Shown: positions 28,146 through 36,324 of the stretch, in pieces
Position numbering within the stretch: the first letter of the stretch is position 1
Layout of the letters: every line of letters starts with the position of its first letter
From: Streptomyces sp. NBC_01341
Lineage (GTDB): Bacteria; Actinomycetota; Actinomycetes; Streptomycetales; Streptomycetaceae
Direction of reading: 5' to 3'
Length of the DNA: 64,000 bases
NCBI RefSeq assembly: GCF_035946055.1
Contig: NZ_CP108364.1
Span: 2,046,001-2,110,000, forward strand
Program-made: the position numbers and the translations under genes
Notes under the pieces: generated by a model
Told to the model about the DNA's origin: nothing
Databases searched by the model: none
Seen by the model: the letters and a program-made list of their open reading frames with translations, nothing else

Positions 28146-29660
28146 CTATCGGTCCCCGAAGACGGTGCGGTGCCAGTCCTTCCTGGCCACCGCGGTGTTG
28201 TCGTACATGACGTGCTTGACCTGCGTGTACTCCTCGAAGGAGTACGACGACATGTCCTTGCCGAAGCCACTGGCCTTGTATCCGCCGTGCGGCATCTCGC
28301 TGATGATCGGGATGTGGTCGTTGATCCACACGCAGCCCGCCGCGATCTCGCGGGTCGCGCGGTTCGCCCGGTACAGGTCGCGGCTCCAGGCCGACGCGGC
28401 GAGGCCGTACGGGGTGTCGTTGGCGAGGCGGATTCCCTCGTCGTCGGAGTCGAAGGGCAGCACCACGAGGACCGGGCCGAAGATCTCCGAGCGGACGACC
28501 TCGCTGTCCTGGGCGGCGCCGGTGATCAGGGTGGGCCGGTAGTAGGCGCCCGCCGCGAGCTCGCCGCCCGGGGCCTCGCCACCGGTGACGACGGTGGCGT
28601 AGGCACGGGCCCGCTCGACGAAGCCCGCCACGCGGTCGCGCTGCTGGTGACTGATCAGCGGGCCGAGGTCGGTCGACGGATCGAAGGGGTCACCGAGCCT
28701 CACGGTCTCCATCAGCGCCGCGACGCCCGCCACGAAGGCGTCGTACAGCGGGCGCTGGACGTAGGCGCGGGTGGCGGCCGTGCAGTCCTGGCCGGTGTTG
28801 ATGAGCGAGGCGGCGACCGCGCCGTTGACGGCGGCGTCGAGGTCGGCGTCGTCGAACACGACGAAGGGCGCCTTGCCGCCGAGTTCCAGGTGCAGGCGCT
28901 TGACGGTGGCCGTGGCGATCTCGGCCACCCGCCTGCCGACCGCGGTGGAGCCGGTGAAGGAGGTCATCACGACGTCGGGGTGGCCGACGAGGTGCTCCCC
29001 CGCGTCACGGCCGGCGCCGGACACGATGTTGATCACACCGTCGGGGATACCCGCCTCCGTCGCCGCCTGCGCGAACATCAGCGAGGTGAGCGGGGTGATC
29101 TCGGCGGGCTTGAGCACGATCGTGTTGCCCGCCGCGACGGCCGGCAGGATCTTCCAGGCGGCCATCTGGAGCGGGTAGTTCCACGGGGCGATCGACCCGA
29201 CGACCCCGATGGCCTCCCGGCGTACGTACGAGGTGTGGTCGCCGCTGTACTCGGCCGCGGACCTCCCCTCCAGGTGGCGGGCGGCGCCCGCGAAGAACGA
29301 GGCGTTGTCCACCGTGCCGGGTACGTCGAACTCGGCGGACAGCTTGGCCGGCTTGCCGCACTGCAGGGATTCGGCGTACGCGAAGTCGTCGGACCGCGCG
29401 GCGAGCACGGCGGCGAACCGGTGCAGTGCGTCCGAGCGCTCGGCGGGGGTGGTTCCCGACCAGCCGGGGAACGCCGCGCGGGCGGCGCCGACGGCGGCGT
29501 CCACGTCGTCGGGGCCCGCCAGTTCGTACCGGAACACCGTCTCGCCCGTGGCCGGGTTCACCACCTCCTGGTGGCGCCCCGACGTGCCTGCTCGCAGCCG
29601 TCCGCCGATGTACTGCGCACCCTCGGCGAAGCGGTCCTGCACCTGGAAGCCGTTGCCCAT
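28146..29660 (-). CDS. Aldehyde dehydrogenase of the polyamine operon (gamma-aminobutyraldehyde dehydrogenase-like, copy 1)
   Basis: A 504-residue aldehyde dehydrogenase and first gene of the six-gene polyamine operon. The cofactor loop is FTGSTAVGRRV, the catalytic glutamate is in LELGGKAPFVVFDD, and the catalytic cysteine is in INTGQDCTAATR. Operon partners (PotABCD, FAD amine oxidase) imply oxidation of an aldehyde such as gamma-aminobutyraldehyde or its gamma-glutamyl form. The ATG at 29660 (MGNGFQVQDRF) is the family-like start. It is divergent from the NADAR gene; a 185-nt gap between them should hold its promoter. Confidence 0.9.
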   Translation of the reverse strand: MGNGFQVQDRFAEGAQYIGGRLRAGTSGRHQEVVNPATGETVFRYELAGPDDVDAAVGAARAAFPGWSGTTPAERSDALHRFAAVLAARSDDFAYAESLQCGKPAKLSAEFDVPGTVDNASFFAGAARHLEGRSAAEYSGDHTSYVRREAIGVVGSIAPWNYPLQMAAWKILPAVAAGNTIVLKPAEITPLTSLMFAQAATEAGIPDGVINIVSGAGRDAGEHLVGHPDVVMTSFTGSTAVGRRVAEIATATVKRLHLELGGKAPFVVFDDADLDAAVNGAVAASLINTGQDCTAATRAYVQRPLYDAFVAGVAALMETVRLGDPFDPSTDLGPLISHQQRDRVAGFVERARAYATVVTGGEAPGGELAAGAYYRPTLITGAAQDSEVVRSEIFGPVLVVLPFDSDDEGIRLANDTPYGLAASAWSRDLYRANRATREIAAGCVWINDHIPIISEMPHGGYKASGFGKDMSSYSFEEYTQVKHVMYDNTAVARKDWHRTVFGDR

Positions 29661-29777
29661 GACGCTCTCCTCCGCCACCCCCCTGACCAGGGGCGGCGTA
29701 GCTTCTTCTCGATTTGAGTGCCGATCCTGACAGAGGAGACCTCTACCAACAAGTGATTCCGTTGTTTCCTTTTGGTT

Positions 29778-29809
29778 ACGCGACGGAATCTGTCGACGAT
29801 GTGTCGCGT
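29778..29809. repeat. Inverted repeat in the divergent gap upstream of the polyamine operon
   Basis: ACGCGAC (29778-29784) and GTCGCGT (29803-29809) are exact complements separated by 18 nt. They lie in an unusually AT-rich gap between the aldehyde dehydrogenase and NADAR genes. It could be a regulator site or chance. Confidence 0.3.
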
Positions 29810-29845
29810 GAACACGGAAATCCCCATACCGACTGTCAGTGGCGG

Positions 29846-30418
29846 ATGTCAGACTCGGCTGCCATGGGACAGGAACACATGGACGACCTCCTGGCGCGTA
29901 CGGCACGCGGTGAACGCGTGAAGTACCTGCCCTTCTGGGGGCATCGACCCCGTCCGGACGGCACGCTCGGGGCGAGCTGTCTCAGCCAGTGGTGGCCCTC
30001 GCCCTTCACGGTCGGCTCCGTGACCTATGCCTCGGCCGAGCACTGGATGATGGCCGGCAAGGCGAGGCTGTTCGGTGACCCGGAGGCGGAGCGGCGAGCC
30101 GTGGCGGCGGGCAGCCCCGCGGCGGCCAAGAAGGTGGGCCGGCTGGTCAGGGGCTTCGACGACACGGTGTGGACCCGGGAGCGGTTCGCGCTGGTGGTGG
30201 AGGGCAGCGTCCACAAGTTCGGCCAGGACCCCGCGCTGCGGGCGTATTTGCTGGGCACCGGGGACCGTGTGCTCGTCGAGGCGAGCCCACTGGACCGGAT
30301 ATGGGGCATCGGGCTCGCCAAGGACGATCCGCGCACCGCGGATCCGGCGTCCTGGCGGGGGCTCAATCTGCTGGGGTTCGCGCTCATGGAGGCGCGGTCA
30401 CAGCTGCGTTCGGGGTGA
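29846..30418 (+). CDS. NADAR family protein (YbiA-like N-glycosidase fold)
   Basis: About 190 residues of the NADAR/DUF1768 family, whose characterised members hydrolyse N-glycosidic bonds in riboflavin-pathway intermediates or in ADP-ribosylated nucleic acid. The family pattern is visible as SQWWPSPFTVGSVTYASAEH, then MMAGKARLFGD, and the final WGIGLAKDDPRTADPASW with GLNLLGFALME. The start is uncertain: ATGs at 29846 and 29864 are both possible, and the frame is open to 29714. It stands alone and ends at a bidirectional terminator. Confidence 0.85.
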   Translation: MSDSAAMGQEHMDDLLARTARGERVKYLPFWGHRPRPDGTLGASCLSQWWPSPFTVGSVTYASAEHWMMAGKARLFGDPEAERRAVAAGSPAAAKKVGRLVRGFDDTVWTRERFALVVEGSVHKFGQDPALRAYLLGTGDRVLVEASPLDRIWGIGLAKDDPRTADPASWRGLNLLGFALMEARSQLRSG

Positions 30419-30426
30419 CACGCGGC

Positions 30427-30462
30427 GGCCCGGGCGGGGAGAAGGTCCTCCCCGCCCGGGCC
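30427..30462. terminator. Bidirectional terminator
   Basis: A 14-bp perfect stem (30427-30440 with 30449-30462) with an 8-nt loop separates the convergent NADAR and DUF4190 genes. Confidence 0.75.
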
Positions 30463-30523
30463 GGGCGGTACTCATGCGGGGACCGTCCGCTGTCCCTCCG
30501 GCCGGGCACGCGCCCCGCGAGGG

Positions 30524-31201
30524 TCAGCGCGTGGCGCCGACGACCAGTGAGGTGGCGTACGGGTCGTCGTAGTCGAACTCGGTGCCCGACTCGTCGTTGG
30601 CGATGGCCCAGATCAGGAAGCCGAGGAAGACGGCGCTGATGACGATCGAGATCGCCCCGAGGATGATCCCGGCGAGAGCCATACCCCCGTTGGTCGCCTC
30701 CCCGCGCTTGGCACGGCCCCGGCCGATGAGGCCGAAGATCAGGGCGAGGATGCCCAGGATGATGCCGAGCCCCCACATGCAGAAGCCGGCCACCGCGACG
30801 ATGCCGAGCACCATCGCGGCGATACCCAGCCCGTTCGCGGGTGCCGGAGCCCCCCAGCCCTGCGGCTGTGCCCCGTAACCGGGGTATCCCGGATAGCCGT
30901 ACGACGCCGTGGGCGCGGCAGGTGCCGCCGGGTAGCCGTAGTGGGCGGGCTGCCCCGGCCCCGTCGGCGCGATCGGCGGCGCGGGCACGCCGGGCTGCTG
31001 CGGGCCGAAGGCTCCGGCCGGCGGCGCCGGTATCGGCCCGGTGCCCGCGTCCGCGCCCGGCATGGACGTGACCGTGGGCTGGTCGTGCACCGCCGGCGGG
31101 CGCGGCTCCGCGGACTTCCCCAGATCGACCCTGCTGTCCGGCGGAGCCCACGGATCGCGCGGCGCACCCCCGCCACCGGGCTGCTGTGTGTTGTCTGACA
31201 T
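30524..31201 (-). CDS. DUF4190-type membrane protein with proline/glycine-rich N-terminus
   Basis: A 225-residue protein. Residues 1-120 are low-complexity, rich in Pro, Gly, Ala and Tyr. Two transmembrane segments follow (GLGIAAMVLGIVAVAGFC with its neighbour IILGILALIFGLIGRGRAKR, and LAGIILGAISIVISAVFLGF), the layout of DUF4190 proteins. The tail is acidic. Function is not known. The ATG at 31201 fits the family start MSDNTQQP; it is divergent from the deaminase gene with a 118-nt gap. Confidence 0.8.
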   Translation of the reverse strand: MSDNTQQPGGGGAPRDPWAPPDSRVDLGKSAEPRPPAVHDQPTVTSMPGADAGTGPIPAPPAGAFGPQQPGVPAPPIAPTGPGQPAHYGYPAAPAAPTASYGYPGYPGYGAQPQGWGAPAPANGLGIAAMVLGIVAVAGFCMWGLGIILGILALIFGLIGRGRAKRGEATNGGMALAGIILGAISIVISAVFLGFLIWAIANDESGTEFDYDDPYATSLVVGATR

Positions 31202-31319
31202 GGGCCTCCCCCATCGTGATGCCGCCATGCTACGACCCGGCGCCTGGCCGCACGGCCCCGCCTACGATGATCGGTGCAGCCGGTGTGCCCGGCGGGAAAA
31301 CGAGATCCGGGAGATACCG

Positions 31320-32354
31320 ATGAACGACCTGCGCCCCTTCATCGCGGGGCTGCCCAAGGCAGAGCTCCACGTCCACCACGTCGGGTCCGCCTCGCCCCGC
31401 ATCGTGGCCGAACTGGCGGCCCACCACCCCGACTCCAAGGTCCCCACGGACCCGGAGGCGCTGTCGGACTTCTTCACCTTCACCGACTTCGGGCACTTCA
31501 TCGACGTCTACCTCTCGGTGGTGGACCTGATCCGCACCCCGGAGGACGTCCGCCTGCTGACCTACGAGGTGGCCCGTGACATGGCGCGGCAGAACATCCG
31601 GTACGCGGAGCTGACCGTCACACCGTTCAGCTCGACCCGCCGGGGCATTCCGGAGCAGGGCTTCATGGAGGCCATCGAGGACGCGCGCAAGACCGCCGAG
31701 GCCGAGCTCGGCGTCGTGCTGCGCTGGTGCTTCGACATTCCGGGTGAAGCCGGCCTGGAGGCCGCCGAGGAGACGACCCGGCTGGCCGTGGACCTGCGGC
31801 CGGAGGGGCTCGTCTCCTTCGGCCTGGGCGGGCCCGAGCGCGGTGTGGACCGCCCGCAGTTCAAGCCGTACTTCGACCGCGCGATCGCCGAGGGCCTGCA
31901 CTCCGTGCCGCACGCCGGGGAGACCACCGGCCCGCAGACCGTCTGGGACGCACTGACCGCGCTGCGCGCGGAGCGCATCGGCCACGGCACGAGCTCCACC
32001 CAGGATCCGGAGCTGCTGGCCCACCTCGCCGAGCACCGGATCGCCCTGGAGGTCTGCCCGACGTCGAACATCGCCACGCGCGCGGTGGCCGACATCGAAC
32101 AGCACCCGATCAGGGAGATGGTCCAGGCCGGCGTACTCGTCACCGTCAACAGCGACGACCCGCCCATGTTCGGCACCGACCTCAACAACGAGTACGCGGT
32201 CGCGGCCAGGCTGCTCTCCCTGGACGAGCACGGGGTGGCGGCGCTGGCGAAGAACGCCGTCGAGGCGTCGTATCTGGACCCGGCGGGCAAGCAGACGCTC
32301 GCCGCCGAGATCGACACGTACACGACGAACTGGCTGGAGGCTCCCGGCCGGTGA
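31320..32354 (+). CDS. Adenosine deaminase family, probable aminodeoxyfutalosine deaminase
   Basis: A 344-residue metal-dependent deaminase. Zinc/active-site marks are ELHVHHVGSASP (HxH), HAGETTG and VNSDDPPMFG (paired Asp). The family includes true adenosine deaminases. In Streptomyces one paralogue, which as I recall lies at this chromosomal position, has been shown to deaminate aminodeoxyfutalosine in the futalosine route to menaquinone, so that role is more likely than purine salvage. This is inference from position and memory. ATG at 31320; GGGAG lies upstream. A GDPD gene follows 22 nt downstream. Confidence 0.8.
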   Translation: MNDLRPFIAGLPKAELHVHHVGSASPRIVAELAAHHPDSKVPTDPEALSDFFTFTDFGHFIDVYLSVVDLIRTPEDVRLLTYEVARDMARQNIRYAELTVTPFSSTRRGIPEQGFMEAIEDARKTAEAELGVVLRWCFDIPGEAGLEAAEETTRLAVDLRPEGLVSFGLGGPERGVDRPQFKPYFDRAIAEGLHSVPHAGETTGPQTVWDALTALRAERIGHGTSSTQDPELLAHLAEHRIALEVCPTSNIATRAVADIEQHPIREMVQAGVLVTVNSDDPPMFGTDLNNEYAVAARLLSLDEHGVAALAKNAVEASYLDPAGKQTLAAEIDTYTTNWLEAPGR

Positions 32355-32376
32355 ACCTCGCGGTCACAATGGCCCC

Positions 32377-33081
32377 ATGACCACCACCGTCACCGCCGTG
32401 GCCCACCGCGGCGATCCCTACCGCACCCGCGAGAACACCCTGCCCTCGATCCGGTCCGCCGTGGAACGGGGCGCGGACGCGGTCGAGATCGACGTCCGCG
32501 TCACCCGGGACGGCGTGCCGGTCCTGCTCCACGACGCCACCCTGGAGCGGTTGTGGGGCCACGACGTCCGCGTCGACCGGCTGGACCACAAGGAGCTGGA
32601 GGAGCGGACCGGCGGCGGGGTGCCCACACTGGACGAGGCGCTGTCCGCCGCCGGCACCTGCCGGGTCATGGTCGATCTTCCCGGCTCGACCGACGTGTCC
32701 GTACGGCGGACCGTGGGCGCGGTCCGCGAGTGCGGGGCGGAGGAGCAGGTGTACTACTGCGCGGACACGCACGCGATGCTGCGCGTGCGGGCCGCCGATC
32801 CGTCGGCCGAGATCGCGCTGACCTGGACGACGCTCGCACCCCCGCGCCCCGTGCTGCTCGACGCGGTGCGGCCGCGCTGGCTGAACTACCGGTTCGGTCT
32901 GCTCAGCCGCGAGATCACCGACCGGGTCCACGGCGACGGTCTGCTCGTCTCCGCCTGGACGGCGGACACCCGGCGCACGATGCGCCGGCTGATCGCGTGC
33001 GGCGCCGACTCGATCACGACGAACCGCATCGGGGCGCTGCGCGCCGAGCTCACCAACTCTCTTACACGCGAGCACACTTGA
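32377..33081 (+). CDS. Glycerophosphodiester phosphodiesterase
   Basis: A 234-residue GDPD-family TIM-barrel enzyme that splits glycerophosphodiesters into glycerol 3-phosphate and an alcohol. The catalytic core is clear in AHRGDPYRTRENTLPSI, ADAVEIDVRVTRDGVPVLLH and its HD pair. No signal peptide is seen, so it is cytoplasmic. It begins 22 nt after the deaminase and probably shares its transcript, although the pair share no obvious pathway. Confidence 0.9.
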   Translation: MTTTVTAVAHRGDPYRTRENTLPSIRSAVERGADAVEIDVRVTRDGVPVLLHDATLERLWGHDVRVDRLDHKELEERTGGGVPTLDEALSAAGTCRVMVDLPGSTDVSVRRTVGAVRECGAEEQVYYCADTHAMLRVRAADPSAEIALTWTTLAPPRPVLLDAVRPRWLNYRFGLLSREITDRVHGDGLLVSAWTADTRRTMRRLIACGADSITTNRIGALRAELTNSLTREHT

Positions 33082-33133
33082 TCGATCCGGCATCATGGTC
33101 GGTGCCGTACCGTCCGTGATCCCAGGAGCAGTC

Positions 33134-33940
33134 GTGCCCGAGTCCAGCCCTAGCGCGGTCCCAGCCCGTGTCCGTTCCGACATCGCCCACAACGCCCGTG
33201 TGTGGAACTACTGGCTGGGCGGCACGGACTACTTCCCCGTGGACCGTGCGGTCGGCGAGCAGGTGACGGGCATGTATCCGAGCATCGGCGAAGTGGCCCG
33301 CGCGGACCGGGCTTTCCTGGGCCGGGTGGTGCGCCATCTGGCCGGGGACGCGGGCATCGGCCAGTTCCTGGACATCGGCACCGGCCTGCCGACGGCGGAC
33401 AACACCCACGAGGTCGCCCAGCACACGGCGCCCGACGCCCGCGTCGTCTATCTCGACAACGACCCGATCGTGCTGGCCCACGCCCGCTCCCTGCTGACCA
33501 GTTCACCCGAAGGCGCCACCGAGTACATCGAGGCGGACGCCAGGGACCCGGACCTGGTCCTGCGGCTCGCCGGACGCACCCTGGACCTCGGCCGGCCCGT
33601 CGCGGTGATGATGCTGGGCATCCTCAATTTCATCCTGGACACCGATGAGGCCCGGCACATCGTGGCCACGCTCATGGACGCGCTTCCCTCCGGCAGCCAT
33701 CTGGTGCTCACCCACCCGACGCTGGAACTGGACGGCGGGGGCAACGAGGCCGCCATGCGCTTCTGGAACGAGAACGCCACTCCGCCGATCACCGCGCGCA
33801 GCCGCTCCGACATCGCCTCCTTCCTGGACGGCCTCGACGTCCTGGAGCCCGGCATCGTGTCCTGCTCGCGCTGGCGGTCCGGCTCCGCCGCGCGGAATCC
33901 CGAGGTCGCGCAGTTCGGCGCTGTCGGCCGGAAACCCTGA
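33134..33940 (+). CDS. SAM-dependent methyltransferase, DUF574 (Methyltransf_19) family
   Basis: A 268-residue actinobacterial methyltransferase. The SAM-binding motif is FLDIGTGLPTADNTHEVAQ, followed by VVYLDNDPIVLAHAR. The N-terminal NARVWNYWLGGTDYFPVD is typical of the family. Substrate unknown. The GTG at 33134 has AGGAG 5 nt upstream, which decides the start over the open frame from 33095. It is the last readable gene before a decayed stretch, and an ATG overlaps its TGA. Confidence 0.88.
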   Translation: MPESSPSAVPARVRSDIAHNARVWNYWLGGTDYFPVDRAVGEQVTGMYPSIGEVARADRAFLGRVVRHLAGDAGIGQFLDIGTGLPTADNTHEVAQHTAPDARVVYLDNDPIVLAHARSLLTSSPEGATEYIEADARDPDLVLRLAGRTLDLGRPVAVMMLGILNFILDTDEARHIVATLMDALPSGSHLVLTHPTLELDGGGNEAAMRFWNENATPPITARSRSDIASFLDGLDVLEPGIVSCSRWRSGSAARNPEVAQFGAVGRKP

Positions 33941-34227
33941 TGCCGAAGACCCTGGGCACGGCGGACCCGCGCGAGGCGTGGGCCACCGACGTCGGCATCG
34001 CGCTGATCGTGCGGGCGGCGGTGACGATGCCGTTCGTGGTACCGCGCTCCCCGACATGCCCGCCGCCACCTGGACCCGTCCAGGACTGACTCGGTGCCGG
34101 CCGCCACCCGCGATCTGTCCCGGACCTCGTCCACAGCGTCAACTCGACGGACGCGAAGGGGCAGGACGTGAACCGCACGGCGATGGTCGTCGTCATGGCG
34201 GCCTTCGGGTCCCGTCGGCGGGGTGAG
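33940..34227 (+). pseudogene. Gene-free stretch with possible decayed coding sequence
   Basis: This 288-nt gap has a short frame starting at the ATG overlapping the methyltransferase stop (49 codons, IALIVRAAVTMPFVV) that breaks off, and a later frame near 34126-34200 reading NRTAMVVVMAAFG, which looks like a membrane segment. The pieces are in different frames. They could be the remains of an FtsX-like permease or other membrane gene, but the match is too short to be sure. Confidence 0.3.
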
Positions 34228-34764
34228 TCAGGCCGGCGACGGGGCGGGCGAGGGGACGGCGGGTGTGTCCCCCATCGCCCCCAGCCGCTTGATCATGCGT
34301 CGGACGACGAACAGCGGGATGACGCCGAAGACTCCGAAGGACATGTCGATGACCGACCACCAGAGGGGGATGTCCCGGATCGGTCCGCAGATCAGGGCCA
34401 GCGGAATGATCCCCGCGCAGGCGATCATGCCGAACTCGATCACCCAGATGTTGCGGACCGGATCGCGGTAGGGGCCGTAGAAGGCGACGGCGATGACCAG
34501 GTGGGCGAAGGCCAGCCAGTCGGTGCCGTACAGCACGAAGGGGTACTCGGCGTCGGCCTCGTCGAGGCCGGTCCGGACCCTGGTGATCCACTCGGTGAGG
34601 GCCGGCAGGTGTTCGGGGAACGGGGAGGCCCGGGACGTCAGGAGGTCCTCGGCCCAGCGGAGTTCATGCACCAGCGGGAAGGCGGTCAGCCCGCTCAGCA
34701 CCGGACAGACGATGAAGACGACCAGCCACACGCGTATGCGCCGCAACAGCGCTCGCTCGCTCAT
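34228..34764 (-). CDS. Four-span membrane protein of unknown function
   Basis: A 178-residue protein with four hydrophobic segments: VWLVVFIVCPVLSGL near the N-terminus, FAHLVIAVAFYGPY, ACAGIIPLALICGPI and SFGVFGVIPLFVVRR. A charged periplasmic or cytoplasmic loop of about 60 residues lies after the first. I do not recognise a family. The ATG at 34764 gives MSERALLRRIRV; the open frame above it is low-complexity. It stands alone. Confidence 0.75.
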   Translation of the reverse strand: MSERALLRRIRVWLVVFIVCPVLSGLTAFPLVHELRWAEDLLTSRASPFPEHLPALTEWITRVRTGLDEADAEYPFVLYGTDWLAFAHLVIAVAFYGPYRDPVRNIWVIEFGMIACAGIIPLALICGPIRDIPLWWSVIDMSFGVFGVIPLFVVRRMIKRLGAMGDTPAVPSPAPSPA

Positions 34765-34940
34765 GCCGGGAAGGGTACGCCCATCATGAACACGTTCAAA
34801 AACAGGGGTCGGTCTTACGCTCCGCGGCCTGAGCACCGCCCTCCGAATCACCCCGGCGCCGCACGCGCCGCCCCCGACGCCGCCGTCCGGCAGACGTACG
34901 GGGCCCTCGGCCGGGACAGGATCATCGCCCGGGCCGGCCG

Positions 34941-36104
34941 TCAGAGACCGACGATGCTGTTCCATCTCTTCGCGAAGTCTGTGCGCTCGGCGGAGGTGAT
35001 GTCCCGGGCGATGGCGAGGCGTTCACGCATCGCACCATCCGGGAAGATCAGCGGGTCCTCGGCGAGCGCGGCGGTCTCCTCGTCCTTGGCGGAGGCCAGG
35101 ATCTCGCGGGCGGCGGGGACCGGGCAGACGTAGTTCACCCAGGTGGCCAGCTCCGCGGCGACCTCCGGGTCGTAGTAATGGTCGACGAGCGCCTCCGCGT
35201 TGCGCTTGTGACGGGCGAGATCGGGAATCATGAGCGACTCCGACCAGAGTTCGGCACCTTCCTCGGGCACCACGAACCGGATGTCCGGGTTGTCGGCCTG
35301 GAGCTGGATGACGTCACCGGAGTAGGCCTGGCAGGCGAGCACGTCCCCGTTGGCCAGGTCCTTGATGTAGTCGTTGCCGGTGAAGCGCCGGATGTGACGG
35401 GACCGCACACGTCTCTCGACCTGTTCGCACATCCCGTGGAAGTCATCGGCGGTCCACCGGGTGATGTCGGCGCCATTGCCCTGCATCAGCAGCGCGAACG
35501 CCTCGTCGAGGCCGGACAGCAGCGTCACGCGGCCGCGCAGGTCGTCCGCCCAGAGGTCACTCGTGTGCCGGATCTCCCGGCCGAGTTCCGTCCGGTTGTA
35601 CGCGATACCGGTGATCCCGGACTGCCAGGGGACGCTGTGCCGCCTCCCGCGGTCGAAGGCGGGCGAACGCAGCTGTGGGTCCAGATACCTGGCGACGTCG
35701 GGCTGCCTCGACCGGTCCATCTCCTGCACCCAGCCGAGGCGCACGAACCGGGCAGCCATCCAGTCACTGATGACGACGAGGTCCCGGCCGGTCGGCTGAT
35801 GGTTCATCAGTGCCGGGCTGATCTTTCCGAAGAACTCGTCGTTGTCGTTGATCTCCTCGGTGTAGGTGACGGAGATCCCGGTCCGGCGCGAGAACGCGTC
35901 GAGCGTGGGCCGCCTCGACTCGTCCTCGTCGTCGGTGTCGATGTACAGCGGCCAGTTGGCGAAGTGCAGCGAGCGGTCGCTGTCGGAGCTGTCGTGGCCG
36001 GCGCGGTCGCCCGGCTCGACGAAGGCGGCGGGCACACCGCAGCCGGCCAGGGCGGCACCGGCCGGTACGGCACCGAGGGCACGCAGCAGGGAACGACGGG
36101 ACAT
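34941..36104 (-). CDS. Polyamine ABC transporter substrate-binding lipoprotein (PotD type, copy 2)
   Basis: A 387-residue PotD-like protein. It opens with a twin-arginine stretch (SRRSLLRALGAVPAG) and a lipobox ending at Cys (ALAGC). The mature part is closely parallel to copy 1: FANWPLYIDTDDEDESRR, then RDLVVISDWMAARFVRLGW and ADNPDIRFVVPEEG. No permease or ATPase genes accompany it, so it may use the PotABC channel of the other operon. I use the ATG at 36104; a GTG at 36128 would add 8 residues. A terminator separates it from the aldehyde dehydrogenase copy 2. Confidence 0.88.
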   Translation of the reverse strand: MSRRSLLRALGAVPAGAALAGCGVPAAFVEPGDRAGHDSSDSDRSLHFANWPLYIDTDDEDESRRPTLDAFSRRTGISVTYTEEINDNDEFFGKISPALMNHQPTGRDLVVISDWMAARFVRLGWVQEMDRSRQPDVARYLDPQLRSPAFDRGRRHSVPWQSGITGIAYNRTELGREIRHTSDLWADDLRGRVTLLSGLDEAFALLMQGNGADITRWTADDFHGMCEQVERRVRSRHIRRFTGNDYIKDLANGDVLACQAYSGDVIQLQADNPDIRFVVPEEGAELWSESLMIPDLARHKRNAEALVDHYYDPEVAAELATWVNYVCPVPAAREILASAKDEETAALAEDPLIFPDGAMRERLAIARDITSAERTDFAKRWNSIVGL

Positions 36105-36265
36105 GAGGTGGTCCGGAATCGAGCGCACCCGCGCAGCATGCCGGTCCGTCACCGTGCCGGGCAATGGACCAACCGTCCAGCGCGGAGGGGTCGTTGCGCA
36201 CACCCTGTCCATGCGCGCGGCACCCCTGCCCCGCACGGGCGTTCGCGTCCCCGCAGGCACGCGAA

Positions 36266-36291
36266 CGGCCCCGGGCCGGAGCCCGGGGCCG
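36266..36291 (-). terminator. Terminator between aldehyde dehydrogenase 2 and PotD copy 2
   Basis: A perfect 11-bp stem (36266-36276 with 36281-36291) with a CGGA loop separates the two genes, so copy 2 of PotD should have its own promoter. Confidence 0.7.
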
Positions 36292-36324
36292 TCGGTGAGG
36301 CGCCGCCGCTCGGGGCGTCGCCGC

